DNA of 35,838 nucleotides from JBBRHH01 sp038222915 (GTDB lineage Bacteria; Planctomycetota; Phycisphaerae; Tepidisphaerales; Tepidisphaeraceae). The stretch spans positions 1 to 35,838 of the forward strand of contig JBBRHH010000002.1 in the NCBI GenBank assembly GCA_038222915.1. The letters are read 5' to 3'. The notes below the pieces were generated by a model. It saw only the letters and a program-made list of their open reading frames with translations. It made no database searches and was not told the DNA's origin. Shown piece by piece: positions 15,460 through 24,017 of the stretch (positions are counted from its first letter, which is position 1; each line of letters begins with the position of its first letter). Position numbers and translations under genes: made by a program.

Positions 15460-16740
15460 TTAGAACGTCACGATCACGTCGACTGCCGCGGTGACCTGGT
15501 TGTGACGGCCATTGAAGGCCGTATCAGGGGAGTAGTCCCAGCGGAGTTCGGGACGGATCTTCAGGTTGCGGCCCAGGCTGTTGCTCGCGAAGGGGCGGAC
15601 GTTAAGGCCGATAGTGCCTTCGTAGATGTCGTCGAGGCCGGTGCCGAGTCGGAAGCCATCTTGATCGTGGACCCATTCCAGGCGGCCTTTCACGGTCAGC
15701 ATGGGATTGAGTTCATAGGCGGCATACGCACCGATGGCATAGAAGTTGGCGTTCCCGCCGAACACGCTGCCATCCTGTTCCCACACGTAATAGGCATTGA
15801 GGGCGGCCGTGAAGGCGCGGGTTGGGGTGTAGAACAACGTGGCGTCCCAGGTGGTTCGCAGGTCGCTGCTGTTGTCGTTCTTCTCGGGACCGGTCGAATT
15901 CGACAGGTAGAACGAAAAGCTTTTGTTGATCACCCAGTTGATCGAGCCGAGGAATGAGATCGCGCCGTTGTTGTCTTCCACCGACTGGTTGTCGCCGCGG
16001 GAAATGCCTGCGGTGACAGTGACATTCTTGGCAATGTCGTAGGTGGCAATGATGCCGGTGTGCGTGAAGGGGTATTGGAAGAAGATCAGCCCGCGGGAGT
16101 AGAAGTCGACGACGCCGCTGTTGGTCGGGTCGACGGTGGGCTCAACAGTTTCATAACCTACGAAGTTGACGAACTTGCCGGCGCGAATGCGAAGGCCAGT
16201 CCCGATTGGGAGGTTGATATCAACATAAGCCTGCGTGAGGTCGACCTGGTTCTTGGGATTGCGGACGCCATCGTAATAGTCGAAGAGGCCGTTGGAGTGG
16301 ATGATGCCGGCGTCAGCGCCATACATCCAATCCATACGAAAGCCGATGTCAAATTTACGATTGCGGTAGTCGACGGCGCGTTCGACGGTCAGCTCAAGCT
16401 GATCCATCAGGACCTTCTGATCCTGGAAGTCGAAGGTGCGGAAGGAGTTGATCTTGCTGCCCGGATTGTCGAAGTTGTAGCTATATGAGCCTTCGACATA
16501 TCCGTAGATATTGATGCCCAGCTTGTCGAGAAATTTACCTGCACCAATCTGGTCGAGGCCAGACATGAGCAGGCCACGCTGCGGGGCGTTGGCTTCAGGC
16601 GTGTTTTGAAGCAAAACGGGTTGACGAAGGGTGAGTTCCGCACTGTCCGAAACAGGCACCGGATCTGCCGCCCGGGCAAAAGATCCAAAGCATAGAAGCG
16701 CGGCGCAGACTGTGCCTGCGAACAAGTTCCTGAAAGACAT
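15460..16740 (-). CDS. OmpL-like beta-barrel porin (BBP2 family)
   Basis: This outer-membrane protein has 426 residues from the ATG at 16740, with AAAGGAG seven bases upstream. A signal peptide (1-24, ending SFARA-ADP) precedes alternating aromatic beta strands. Diagnostic BBP2-type segments are INIYGYVEGSYSYNFDNP, DQLELTVERAV, DIGFRMDWMYGADAG, VDLTQAYVDINLPIGTGLRIRAGKF and NWVINKSFSFYLSN. The final residues VTAAVDVIVTF end in Phe, as expected for BAM-dependent insertion. It probably forms a pore for small solutes; specificity is unknown. The leader is long (~100 bp or more). Confidence 0.9.
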   Translation of the reverse strand: MSFRNLFAGTVCAALLCFGSFARAADPVPVSDSAELTLRQPVLLQNTPEANAPQRGLLMSGLDQIGAGKFLDKLGINIYGYVEGSYSYNFDNPGSKINSFRTFDFQDQKVLMDQLELTVERAVDYRNRKFDIGFRMDWMYGADAGIIHSNGLFDYYDGVRNPKNQVDLTQAYVDINLPIGTGLRIRAGKFVNFVGYETVEPTVDPTNSGVVDFYSRGLIFFQYPFTHTGIIATYDIAKNVTVTAGISRGDNQSVEDNNGAISFLGSINWVINKSFSFYLSNSTGPEKNDNSSDLRTTWDATLFYTPTRAFTAALNAYYVWEQDGSVFGGNANFYAIGAYAAYELNPMLTVKGRLEWVHDQDGFRLGTGLDDIYEGTIGLNVRPFASNSLGRNLKIRPELRWDYSPDTAFNGRHNQVTAAVDVIVTF

Positions 16741-17008
16741 GAAGTCTCCTTTCCTGGGGCCTGAGATTCGTGGCATTAGAGAGCCACGATTGGGCAGGCC
16801 AGTTTATACATCCCGAACAGTACACGGGGCCGAGAGCCCCACTCCGCCATCGGGCGATCCTAACGGTTGAGGCCGGCACGGGCAACAATTGCGCCCCTGA
16901 TACGCAGCCTTCTGCCGAGATATCGGCAGGGTGAGGCGCAGAACCTTTGCGTATCTAGCAACGGCGATAAGGTGCGGTCCGATAACATGTTCCGATCGAA
17001 CTTACGCA
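16741..17008 (-). promoter_or_regulatory. Porin upstream region with two inverted repeats
   Basis: 268 bp between eda and the porin. On the minus strand it holds TGTATAAA (about 16804-16811), a possible -10 for the porin. It also holds a GC hairpin GGGGC-N5-GCCCC (16826-16840) and a perfect inverted repeat CTGCCGA-N4-TCGGCAG (16913-16930). The last could be an operator or the end of the eda transcript, but no T-tract follows. Confidence 0.4.
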
Positions 17009-17659
17009 TCACTGGCGGGCGTCGCGGATGGCCTCGATGAAGGCCCGGGCGTTGGCGGTCAAGGCCGACCAGTCCGACCTGGCCATCATTTCTTTGGTGA
17101 TAAGGGACGATCCAACACCAACAAGAACCGCTCCGGCTTTGATCCAACCCCCGACGTTTTTCAAATCAACGCCCCCGGTCGGCATCAAACGAAGTTGCGG
17201 CAGCGGCGCGAGGAGATCCTTGATGTATCCCGATCCAAGCGTGGTGGACGGAAACACCTTTACGACGTCCGCGCCGGCCGTCCAGGCGTGCAGGATTTCG
17301 GTCGGGGTGAACGCACCGGGAATGCTGATTTTTCCGTAGCGCCGAGTGGTGGCGACAACCTCGGGATCGAAGTTGGGCGAGACAACAAACTCCGCGCCGG
17401 CAGCGATCGAGTCGCGGGCGGTGGCGGCGTCAATGACAGTTCCAACGCCGATGACGGCCTGATCGCCGAACCGATCAGCGAGGCGTTCGATGCCCGCGAT
17501 CGCTTTCGGGATGCTCATGGTAACTTCGACACCGATGACCCCACCGGCAATGAGCGCTGCGGCGATCTCGACGAGATGTTCACTGGAACTGGCTCGGATG
17601 ACGGCGACTACGCCGGATTCGTGAAGCGCCTTGAAGCAGGCTTCTTTGGATTTGGGCAT
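17009..17659 (-). CDS. eda: KDPG/KHG aldolase
   Basis: Eda cleaves 2-keto-3-deoxy-6-phosphogluconate to pyruvate and glyceraldehyde-3-phosphate (Entner-Doudoroff pathway; sugar-acid degradation). The protein has 216 residues, the usual length. Key residues are visible: Arg22 in VIRA, Glu45 in GVEVTMS and the Schiff-base Lys134 in DVVKVFPS, with the phosphate-site PTGGV and GVGSSL near the C-terminus. The ATG at 17659 follows a TACAAC box by 6 nt; the longer in-frame extension overlaps larB antisense and is rejected. No edd or KDG kinase neighbours are present. Confidence 0.93.
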   Translation of the reverse strand: MPKSKEACFKALHESGVVAVIRASSSEHLVEIAAALIAGGVIGVEVTMSIPKAIAGIERLADRFGDQAVIGVGTVIDAATARDSIAAGAEFVVSPNFDPEVVATTRRYGKISIPGAFTPTEILHAWTAGADVVKVFPSTTLGSGYIKDLLAPLPQLRLMPTGGVDLKNVGGWIKAGAVLVGVGSSLITKEMMARSDWSALTANARAFIEAIRDARQ

Positions 17660-17721
17660 GTGGATGTTGTAACGGCGGAATGGGGGTGAGGGAAGTTCGA
17701 TCTGGCCGTTACAATCGGCTT
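17660..17721. promoter_or_regulatory. Divergent pair of leaderless promoters (eda / larB)
   Basis: In 62 bp, TACAAC on the minus strand (17666-17671) ends 6 nt before the eda ATG. TACAAT on the plus strand (17710-17715) ends 6 nt before the larB GTG. Both are preceded by GT, giving GTTACAA(C/T). Six nt is the normal distance from a -10 to the transcription start, so both messages should begin at the start codon. Confidence 0.65.
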
Positions 17722-18501
17722 GTGAACAAGGAACAATTGCGAAGTTTGCTGACAGCAGTGGCACAAAATGGGCTGCCAATCGACGAAGCACTCGAACAAC
17801 TTCGGCGACTGCCCTTTGAGCAATTGTCGTTTGCCACCGTGGACCACCATCGGGCATTGCGATGCGGGCACGGAGAAGTGATTTTCTGCCAGGGAAAGAC
17901 GGTGGAGCAGGTTGTGGAAATTGCGCGGCGGCTCTCCGAACAAGGGGCCGAGGTGCTTTGCACGCGGGCGTCGGCAGATCAACTGGTGGCCCTGGCAACT
18001 GCTTTTCCGGAGTCCGAGATCAATCCGATTGGGCGAGCGGCCATTGTTCGCAAGATAAAGCTTGGCAAAGAGTCGAACCTAGCGGGGCCGTCGGTTGGCT
18101 TGGTGTGCGCCGGGACGGCCGATCTTCCCGTTTTGGAAGAAGCAGAAATGACACTCCGTTCTATGAAGATCCCCTTCAGCCGCATATGTGACGTGGGCGT
18201 CAGTGGATTGCATCGCCTCTTGTCTCATCTGGAGACGTTGCAGTCCTGTTGCGCGATCGTCGTCATTGCCGGCATGGAAGGCGCGCTGCCAAGCGTTGTC
18301 GGCGGGCTGGTCGGATGCCCGGTTTTTGCAGTACCGACAAGCGTTGGATACGGAGCGAGCTTTGGCGGCCTGGCGGCGCTCCTGGGGATGCTGAACAGTT
18401 GCGCGTCCAATGTCAGCGTGTTGAACATCGACAATGGATTCGGCGGGGCGTATTCGGCTGCGCTGGTTCAACAGCAGGTGAGAAGATTTGCCGCGACTTA
18501 G
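17722..18501 (+). CDS. larB: LarB, nickel-pincer cofactor (NPN) biosynthesis carboxylase/hydrolase
   Basis: LarB carboxylates and hydrolyses nicotinic acid adenine dinucleotide to pyridine-3,5-dicarboxylate mononucleotide, the first step toward the NPN cofactor of lactate racemase. The protein has 259 residues from a GTG start. HHRALRCGHGEVIFCQGKT (about 48-66) is the N-terminal family signature. The C-terminal PurE/AIRC-like domain holds CAIVVIAGMEGALPSVVGGLVGCPVFAVPTSVGYGASFGGLAALLGMLNSCASNVSVLNIDNGFG. The neighbours larC, larE and larA are absent from this window. The GTG lies 6 nt after TACAAT. Confidence 0.92.
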   Translation: MNKEQLRSLLTAVAQNGLPIDEALEQLRRLPFEQLSFATVDHHRALRCGHGEVIFCQGKTVEQVVEIARRLSEQGAEVLCTRASADQLVALATAFPESEINPIGRAAIVRKIKLGKESNLAGPSVGLVCAGTADLPVLEEAEMTLRSMKIPFSRICDVGVSGLHRLLSHLETLQSCCAIVVIAGMEGALPSVVGGLVGCPVFAVPTSVGYGASFGGLAALLGMLNSCASNVSVLNIDNGFGGAYSAALVQQQVRRFAAT

Positions 18502-18509
18502 CCGAACGG

Positions 18510-18908
18510 TCAGGGCGAACGGGTCAGGCGGAATGCGATCAGGAATGCGCATCCGAGGAGGGCGTCGACGACTGCAGCGCCAGCCCAGTCGATGACAATC
18601 CGATGGGTCGCGATCAAAACAATGACCGCGATGACGAATGCGAATTTTTCTCCGAGTGCGGCGATGAGCATCAGCGGGCGATATCGAATTGGATCGCTTC
18701 CGATCAGGAAAAACACAACCTGCCAGGCCAATACGACCAGTACGAAACCATAGTAGTATTCCGGTTGTGAGAGCGGCGTGCCGCGGAGAAAAAGTCTGGG
18801 GGCGGCCAGCATTGCGATCATGATCGGCACGCCATAGCCCCCGGCAATCCAGAAGATCCAGCGGGCAATACTCGCGCCATGGCGTGACAAACTTGTTGGT
18901 TTAGACAT
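18510..18908 (-). CDS. Four-helix membrane protein of unknown function
   Basis: The protein has 132 residues with about four transmembrane segments (near 14-36, 50-68, 78-98 and 106-126). I do not recognise the family. The first helix, WIFWIAGGYGVPIMIAMLA, is followed by LSQPEYYYGFVLVVLAWQVVFFLIGSDPIRYRPLM; the charged DPIRYRP loop may be a conserved feature. The gene ends 8 bp from the larB stop, convergently. There is no clear SD. Confidence 0.75.
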   Translation of the reverse strand: MSKPTSLSRHGASIARWIFWIAGGYGVPIMIAMLAAPRLFLRGTPLSQPEYYYGFVLVVLAWQVVFFLIGSDPIRYRPLMLIAALGEKFAFVIAVIVLIATHRIVIDWAGAAVVDALLGCAFLIAFRLTRSP

Positions 18909-19053
18909 TGTCGCACGCTTGTGGAAATCTGTTCAAGGGATCCCGTGGCCAATCCTATTCCACCGTAACTGCGCGATGGAATATTTGCGAACCGGTCGAG
19001 AACCAATACGTAGTCCCGCTAGAGGGTAAGCAGGGAGGAATTTGGAGGCCAAG

Positions 19054-19782
19054 ATGTTCCGGCCGGTGCGTTTCCTCGTCGTTATGTTTATTGCGTCTTC
19101 CGTGTACGGGTCGCCGCAATTTTCAGCCACCAACCAGACCGGCGATGGTGTCAACACCTTCACGCCCACTTACACGATCAGCCCTTCGAGCCTGATCGCG
19201 GGAATGGCGGCGTCGGCGTCGGGCGGAACCTTCACGCTGGAAACCAGCGGTGGGCTCGGGGTGCTCACGGACGGAAGTTTCGGTGACATTTTTACCGGCG
19301 GCAACGGGCCGCACCCGGCATTCGCAACGGCGGGTGGTGGCGGTGGATCGGGCACATTCGTCACATACTCCCTCGACACCGGAACAAGTCCGGGCGGCTA
19401 TGATTTGTCGCAGATCGACGTGTATGGTGGCTGGAATGACAGCGGGCGCGACGAGCAGGAATATACCGTCGCGTATTCGCTGATCGGCGACCCCACGACC
19501 TTCATCGATCTGAAGGCCGTGGACTTCAATCCGTCAATCGACAGCAATGTTCAGTCCGCGATTGACGTGACGTTTACCGACGACACGCTGCCCTTTCTTG
19601 CAACTGGTGTCGCGGCGCTGCGCTTCACATTCGACCCTTCGCCGGAGAACGGCTACACCGGATATGCGGAGATCAGCGTGATTGGCAGTCCCTCGGCTGT
19701 TGTCCCGGAGCCGGCGACACTGTCCATCCTCGGAATCGTTCCGCTCCTGTTGATTCGACGGACAGTCGCCACGGGCTGTTAG
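19054..19782 (+). CDS. PEP-CTERM sorting-signal protein
   Basis: This 242-residue secreted protein starts at the ATG following TTTGGAGG. A signal peptide (1-19, FLVVMFIASSVYG) precedes a Gly/Ser/Thr-rich beta-strand body. The C-terminal tripartite signal is VVPEPATLSILGIVPLLLIRR: PEP motif, hydrophobic helix, then Arg-Arg. Such proteins are cut by exosortase and usually displayed on the surface or in exopolysaccharide. The body resembles jelly-roll 'sequence-divergent' planctomycete PEP-CTERM proteins with no known function. Its stop overlaps the argJ stop on the other strand by two bases (19780-19781). Confidence 0.9.
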   Translation: MFRPVRFLVVMFIASSVYGSPQFSATNQTGDGVNTFTPTYTISPSSLIAGMAASASGGTFTLETSGGLGVLTDGSFGDIFTGGNGPHPAFATAGGGGGSGTFVTYSLDTGTSPGGYDLSQIDVYGGWNDSGRDEQEYTVAYSLIGDPTTFIDLKAVDFNPSIDSNVQSAIDVTFTDDTLPFLATGVAALRFTFDPSPENGYTGYAEISVIGSPSAVVPEPATLSILGIVPLLLIRRTVATGC

Positions 19783-20987
19783 GTGTGATAGTCGGCGTTG
19801 ATCGTCACATATTCTTTCGACAGGTCACAGGTCCAGATGGTGGCCGCGCCTGAGCCAAGGTTGCAGGTGAGGTGGACCCACACCTCCGGACTCTTCAACG
19901 ACTCGCTGACCAATTTGGGATTGAACGCGACCGGAGTTCCCTTTCGGAAAACCGGCGTGGCCGACAGCTTTAAGGCGCATTTATCGGGATTGAAAGCAAC
20001 GCCAGCCATTCCGGCGGCCGAGACAATTCTTCCCCAGTTGGGGTCGTTCCCATTCATCGCACACTTCACCAGCGGCGAGTTGGCAATGGCACGGGCGATG
20101 GCCTTGGCGTCGGCATCACTCTTCGCCTTATCCACCTTGATGCAGATAACTTTCGTCGCCCCTTCACCGTCGGCGGCAATCTGGTAGGCGAGCGATTCGC
20201 AAACGTCCACGAGCGCATCCGCGAACAGTTTGGTGTCGCGCGGTGAAGTGATGCGGACGCCGCTCGCTCCGGAGGCAAGGATCAGCGCGGTGTCGTTGGT
20301 GCTTGCGTGATCGTCAATGGTGACAGAGTTGAAACTCAGATCGGCGGCCTGCTGCATCAACTTTTTCAGAAGAGTCGGAGCAACCTGCGCATCGGTCGTC
20401 AGGTACGCGAGCATCGTTGCCTGAGGCGGCCCGAGGCGCGGACCAATCATGCCGGCGCCTTTGCTGATGCCCGCAAGCACAATGCGGTTCTTCCCCACCT
20501 TGAGTTGAACCGCCGCAACCTTGCGCTTGGTGTCGGTGGTGAGGATCGCGTCGTTGAACGCCAGTGCATGCTCGGCGCTGTTGCCCAGGTTCTTGGAGGC
20601 TTCGAGAATCCCATGCTCGACTTTCTCCATCGGAAGGTGGTGGCCAATGATGCCCGTCGAAGAGGGAAGGAAATCCGTACGCCCGGCGTTGGCGACCTTG
20701 GCAGCCAGGTCGCACATCCGCAATGCGTCCTTCTCGCCCTGTTTACCCGTGCAGGCGTTGGCGTTGCCGCTGTTGAGAACAACACCACGAAGCTTGCCGC
20801 TGGCCACATGCTGCCGTCCGATCTTCACCGGTGCGGCGAAGACTTTGTTGGTAGTGAAGAGCGCCGCGGCCGAAGCGGGACTGTCACAGATGAGCAGGCC
20901 GACATCGTTGGTGTGACGTCGCTTGATTCCGGTGTAAACGCCCGCAGCTCGAAAACCAATGGGGGAAAGCAGATGTAGATCGGACAT
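19779..20987 (-). CDS. argJ: Bifunctional glutamate N-acetyltransferase / amino-acid acetyltransferase
   Basis: ArgJ moves the acetyl group from N-acetylornithine to glutamate (cyclic arginine pathway); bifunctional forms also use acetyl-CoA. The protein has 402 residues, the usual length. Motifs are GVVLNSGNANACTG (68-81), the oxyanion STG (110-112), ISKGAGMIGPRLGPP, and the autocleavage site QA|TML with nucleophile Thr191. DPNWGRIVSAAGMAGV lies near the C-terminus. An AAGGAG lies just two bases before the ATG, a short spacing. No other arg genes are adjacent. Confidence 0.95.
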   Translation of the reverse strand: MSDLHLLSPIGFRAAGVYTGIKRRHTNDVGLLICDSPASAAALFTTNKVFAAPVKIGRQHVASGKLRGVVLNSGNANACTGKQGEKDALRMCDLAAKVANAGRTDFLPSSTGIIGHHLPMEKVEHGILEASKNLGNSAEHALAFNDAILTTDTKRKVAAVQLKVGKNRIVLAGISKGAGMIGPRLGPPQATMLAYLTTDAQVAPTLLKKLMQQAADLSFNSVTIDDHASTNDTALILASGASGVRITSPRDTKLFADALVDVCESLAYQIAADGEGATKVICIKVDKAKSDADAKAIARAIANSPLVKCAMNGNDPNWGRIVSAAGMAGVAFNPDKCALKLSATPVFRKGTPVAFNPKLVSESLKSPEVWVHLTCNLGSGAATIWTCDLSKEYVTINADYHT

Positions 20988-21054
20988 GGCTCCTTCCTAG
21001 TGAGGCGCGGAAGGTAGCTTGCGACGGAGTGCGCGTCCAGTTGGCGAACGATCC

Positions 21055-21094
21055 AATCAAAACGGCACGGGCGAGACCAATGCTCGCCCGTGCC
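21055..21094 (-). terminator. Intrinsic terminator of the PpiC gene
   Basis: GGCACGGGCGAG (21064-21075) and CTCGCCCGTGCC (21083-21094) form a perfect 12-bp stem with a 7-nt loop. On the minus strand GTTTTGATT follows. It lies 32 bp after the ppiC stop and upstream of argJ. Confidence 0.85.
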
Positions 21095-21125
21095 AAAGAA
21101 TCAAGTGCAAATGTCGAAAGACAAA

Positions 21126-22085
21126 CTACTGCGGCAAGGCAGGCTCGCCGCCCGGGAACCCGGACTGCGGCGGCGCCGGGGGCCCGAAGAATGATTCGTC
21201 AAGGTCGACCTTGTTGGCCTTCTTCAGGCCGTCAATCGTCTTGTCCAGAGTCTCGGGAACCAGCTTGCGTTCGATCTCCTGCTTGGCCTCCTCAAAACTC
21301 TTGGCCTTGTGGGACTGTGCCTGGATGATGTGATATCCAAACTGCGTCTTGATCGGCTGGCTGATCTCACCGTCCTTCAACGCGAAGGCAGCGTCATCGA
21401 ATGCCTTGACCATCTGTCCGTGACCAAACGTGCCCAGGCTGCCGCCTTCCGCGCCCGAACCGACATCGTCCGACTCAGCCTTGGCGACAATGGCAAAATC
21501 CTCGCCGCCGGCAACACGCTTGCGAACGTCGTCGGCCTTGGTCTTGGACTGTTCCTCGGTCATCTCCTTCTTGCCTTGACCCAGCGGAACGCGCGAGCCA
21601 GGGGTGCGGATCAGAATGTGGCGCGCCGTCAATGTCTCATACTCGGCCTTGTGGTCGTCGTAATACTTCTTCTCGGCCGCGTCATCTACGTTCTTGGACA
21701 GCTTTTCCTGAAGCGCACTGGCGAGCACCTGCTCCTGCATCAGCCCCAGCTGGCGCTTGACCTTTGGATCGTTGTCCATGCTCTGCTTCCTGGCTTCCGC
21801 GGCCATCAGTTTCAGCTTCACAAGGTCCTCAGCGATCATGCGCTTGCCCGGACCCTGCGCCATCTGTTGATACTGGGGAGGAAGATCGGCGATAAACGCG
21901 TTGAAGTCGGCGGCAGTGATCTTTTGATCGCCAACAGTCAGCACAACCTTGGCTGGATCGACCGGCGCGGTGGTGGGCGCAGCAGGCTTGGTGGCGGGCG
22001 TTGCACCCTGCTGGGCGATGAGGGGGACAGCCGTCACCAGGGCCACAGCCCCAATGAGGGCAATTCGGATGGTTCGCTTCGTCAA
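21126..22085 (-). CDS. Periplasmic parvulin-type peptidyl-prolyl isomerase (PpiC/SurA-like)
   Basis: The protein has 319 residues and appears to start at TTG (MTKRTIRIALIG), with AGGAG seven bases upstream; no ATG precedes the signal peptide. After the signal peptide (1-24) a Pro/Ala/Thr linker leads to a SurA-N-like helical region (about 47-145, with VGDQKITAADFNAFIADLPPQ). The parvulin domain follows (about 152-270): LTARHILIRTP, then GGSLGTFGHGQMVKAFDDAAFALKDGEISQPIKTQFGYHIIQ. It assists folding of exported and outer-membrane proteins. The tail is Pro/Gly-rich. It is divergent from the DinB gene across ~180 bp. Confidence 0.92.
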   Translation of the reverse strand: MTKRTIRIALIGAVALVTAVPLIAQQGATPATKPAAPTTAPVDPAKVVLTVGDQKITAADFNAFIADLPPQYQQMAQGPGKRMIAEDLVKLKLMAAEARKQSMDNDPKVKRQLGLMQEQVLASALQEKLSKNVDDAAEKKYYDDHKAEYETLTARHILIRTPGSRVPLGQGKKEMTEEQSKTKADDVRKRVAGGEDFAIVAKAESDDVGSGAEGGSLGTFGHGQMVKAFDDAAFALKDGEISQPIKTQFGYHIIQAQSHKAKSFEEAKQEIERKLVPETLDKTIDGLKKANKVDLDESFFGPPAPPQSGFPGGEPALPQ

Positions 22086-22268
22086 GTCTTGCTCCTGTTA
22101 AAAAAAGGTAGGGCACTCTAGCAGGGCAGGTCGTACAACGCCAACAGCAAGCGCCCTGAATAGAGCACTACGATCCTGTTTCTCCAACGGTTCTACATCG
22201 CATGGCCGGCTCGGTTGCCCGCCCCGTTTAACGCCGTTAGGCTGCTTGAAAACCAGACTGGAGATTCG

Positions 22269-22757
22269 ATGGCCAGCTCAATCGAGATCATCGTCCATTC
22301 GCTCAGGACGTCGCAACGGATGTTGACGCGTTTCGCCGAGGACCTGAAGGGGGATGAATACATGCATCGCACGTGCTCCACCGCGAACTGCGCGGCCTGG
22401 ATCCTCGGCCATCTCATATTGACCGATAGGCGTCTTCTCGGCCGCTTCGCTGTCAGTGCCCTTCCCGAACTGCCGGACGGCTTTGAACCGCGCTTCGCCC
22501 GCGATCAAACTGCGGCCATGGCGGGTGAATTCGGCGACGTCAACGTGCTGCTCCCCCTCTTCAACCAGCATCGCGATCATTTGATTGATACCGTGAAAGC
22601 AGCCTCCAGCGAGAAATTGGACGCGCCCTTGGACGCGCCGCATCCGCTGTTCAGGAACTTGGGTGAGGCGGCCAATTTCATGAGCGTTCATACAAGCATG
22701 CACACCGGCCAGATCACCATGATTCGTCGAAGTCTCGGCCGTCCCCCGTTGGTTTAG
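22269..22757 (+). CDS. DinB-superfamily protein
   Basis: The protein has 162 residues and starts at MASSIEI, six bases after GGAG. It fits the DinB/YfiT four-helix bundle: an initial helix with SLRTSQRMLTRFAEDL, then CSTANCAAWILGHLILTDR, in which the His of ILGHL is the usual first metal ligand. MSVHTSMHTGQITMIRRSLG near the C-terminus gives the HxxxH pair of the metal site. DinB proteins include thiol-dependent transferases and nickel-binding enzymes; no substrate can be deduced here. The AAA_28 gene follows 23 bp later and is probably co-transcribed. Confidence 0.82.
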   Translation: MASSIEIIVHSLRTSQRMLTRFAEDLKGDEYMHRTCSTANCAAWILGHLILTDRRLLGRFAVSALPELPDGFEPRFARDQTAAMAGEFGDVNVLLPLFNQHRDHLIDTVKAASSEKLDAPLDAPHPLFRNLGEAANFMSVHTSMHTGQITMIRRSLGRPPLV

Positions 22758-22780
22758 CTTGAGTTTCAAGGGAAAATCGA

Positions 22781-23347
22781 ATGAAACGCGTCGTGCTGAC
22801 CGGCGGCCCGGGAGCCGGCAAGACAACCATCTGCACACAGCTGGCGGCTGAGTTTCCGATGGAAATCGTCACCGTGCCGGAGGCCGCCACCGAAGTCTAT
22901 CGGCGACTTGGAACCCGCTGGGATCTGCTGGACGTAGCCGGCAGAAGGGATGTGCAGAGAAGGATCTACCAGTTGCAGCTTGAACTCGAAGCCCACGCGC
23001 TCAGACAACATTCAGGGAAATCGTTGTTGCTACTGGACCGCGGAACCGTTGACGGCGCGGCCTATTGGCCAGACGGGCCCGAGGCATACTGGGAAGATCT
23101 CCACACGACGCTGGAACAGGAGTTAGAACGCTACAATGCGGTCATCTGGATGGAGACGGCTGCGGCTTTGGGTGTCTATGAAGGGAGTCAATCCAACCCC
23201 TGCCGATTTGAAGACTCCGCAGCAGCGGTGGAAAGCGGCCGGCAGGTCGGGGCAATGTGGGCCAGGCATCCAAAGCTGGTGCGTGTGGCCGCATATGCGA
23301 CGATTCGAGAAAAGATCCACGCCGTGAGGGGCGTATTGCAGATTTAA
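22781..23347 (+). CDS. AAA_28-type P-loop ATPase/kinase (NadR/Ttd14-like)
   Basis: The protein has 188 residues and opens directly with a Walker A motif, LTGGPGAGKTT (6-16). Markers of the AAA_28 family follow: VPEAATEVYR (about 37-46), YQLQLELEAHAL and LLLLDRGTVDGAAYWP (Walker B, LLDRG). ATIREKIHAV lies near the end. Family members include the kinase domain of NadR and small-molecule kinases, but the substrate is unknown. A weak AGGGA precedes the ATG. It lies 23 bp after the DinB gene and ends 3' to 3' with the toxin gene, overlapping it by four bases. Confidence 0.82.
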   Translation: MKRVVLTGGPGAGKTTICTQLAAEFPMEIVTVPEAATEVYRRLGTRWDLLDVAGRRDVQRRIYQLQLELEAHALRQHSGKSLLLLDRGTVDGAAYWPDGPEAYWEDLHTTLEQELERYNAVIWMETAAALGVYEGSQSNPCRFEDSAAAVESGRQVGAMWARHPKLVRVAAYATIREKIHAVRGVLQI

Positions 23348-23760
23348 CCTGTGATGGAGGTGCCATATTGGTCGTCCATCAGGTTTTGAAAAAAGCTGGT
23401 GATCTCCGGTTTCCTGGCTACGCCCGTGGCTACCTTCATCACAAGTTGCTCGGCCTCATCAACCGGTATTTCCAGGGAGTAACCATTGAGCTCGAGGAAC
23501 ACGATCGCCGCATGAATTCCGGTCCGCTTGTTTCCATCCGCAAACGCATGGTTTTGCACAATGTGAAACAGGTATGCCGACGCCATGGAAGCCAGGCTGT
23601 TATGAAGATACTGCTCTGCGAATCGCGCAGCAGGTTGCGCAATTGCGGATTCAAGTTTTGCGAGATCGAGGATGGCCGCATCGCCACCAAACTCCGCGAC
23701 TTGATGGGCGTGCAACTCAAGAATTTCGTCGAATGTCAGAAAGAGGGGATCTTGCGTCAT
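23344..23760 (-). CDS. doc: Doc-type (Fic-fold) toxin of a toxin-antitoxin pair
   Basis: This 138-residue protein carries the Doc signature HAFADGNKR (71-79; canonical HxFx[D/E]xNKR) within SAYLFHIVQNHAFADGNKRTGIHAAIVFLELNG. Doc proteins phosphorylate EF-Tu, using an inverted Fic fold, and so stop translation. The N-terminal FLTFDEILELHAHQVAEFGG and LAKLESAIAQP are also typical. The start overlaps the antitoxin stop by one base (TAATG), implying coupled translation with the antitoxin first. All visible catalytic residues are intact, so the toxin is probably active. Confidence 0.93.
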   Translation of the reverse strand: MTQDPLFLTFDEILELHAHQVAEFGGDAAILDLAKLESAIAQPAARFAEQYLHNSLASMASAYLFHIVQNHAFADGNKRTGIHAAIVFLELNGYSLEIPVDEAEQLVMKVATGVARKPEITSFFQNLMDDQYGTSITG

Positions 23761-23990
23761 TACTTTGCTAGGCGCTTAAATAATTCCGCGTTCTTCCGGG
23801 AAGTCCGCTTTACGATCGAGGTGAATTTGGTCTTGCGCTCATCATCCCCGAGGGGCTCCATGATCAGACGTCGCCCCTCCACTGAGATTTTTACCACGGC
23901 GTCGCGGTCAATATCCAGGAGGTCCATCAATTGGCGGTCGATGACCAGACAGGTCGAATTTCCTTGGCGTGTTAGCTTCTTGACCAGCAT
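23760..23990 (-). CDS. AbrB/MazE-like antitoxin
   Basis: This 76-residue protein fits a swapped-hairpin AbrB DNA-binding domain: MLVKKLTRQGNSTCLVIDRQLMDLLDIDRDAVVKISVEGRRLIMEP (1-46). The basic C-terminal tail (about 50-76) is the usual place for toxin neutralisation. In the P1 system Doc pairs with Phd; here the partner is AbrB-type, a known alternative. GGAG lies eight bases before the ATG. A repeat of GTAC-containing octamers upstream is a likely operator. Confidence 0.85.
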   Translation of the reverse strand: MLVKKLTRQGNSTCLVIDRQLMDLLDIDRDAVVKISVEGRRLIMEPLGDDERKTKFTSIVKRTSRKNAELFKRLAK

Positions 23991-24017
23991 GGCGAATCTC
24001 CAAAGTCCCGTTGCCCC

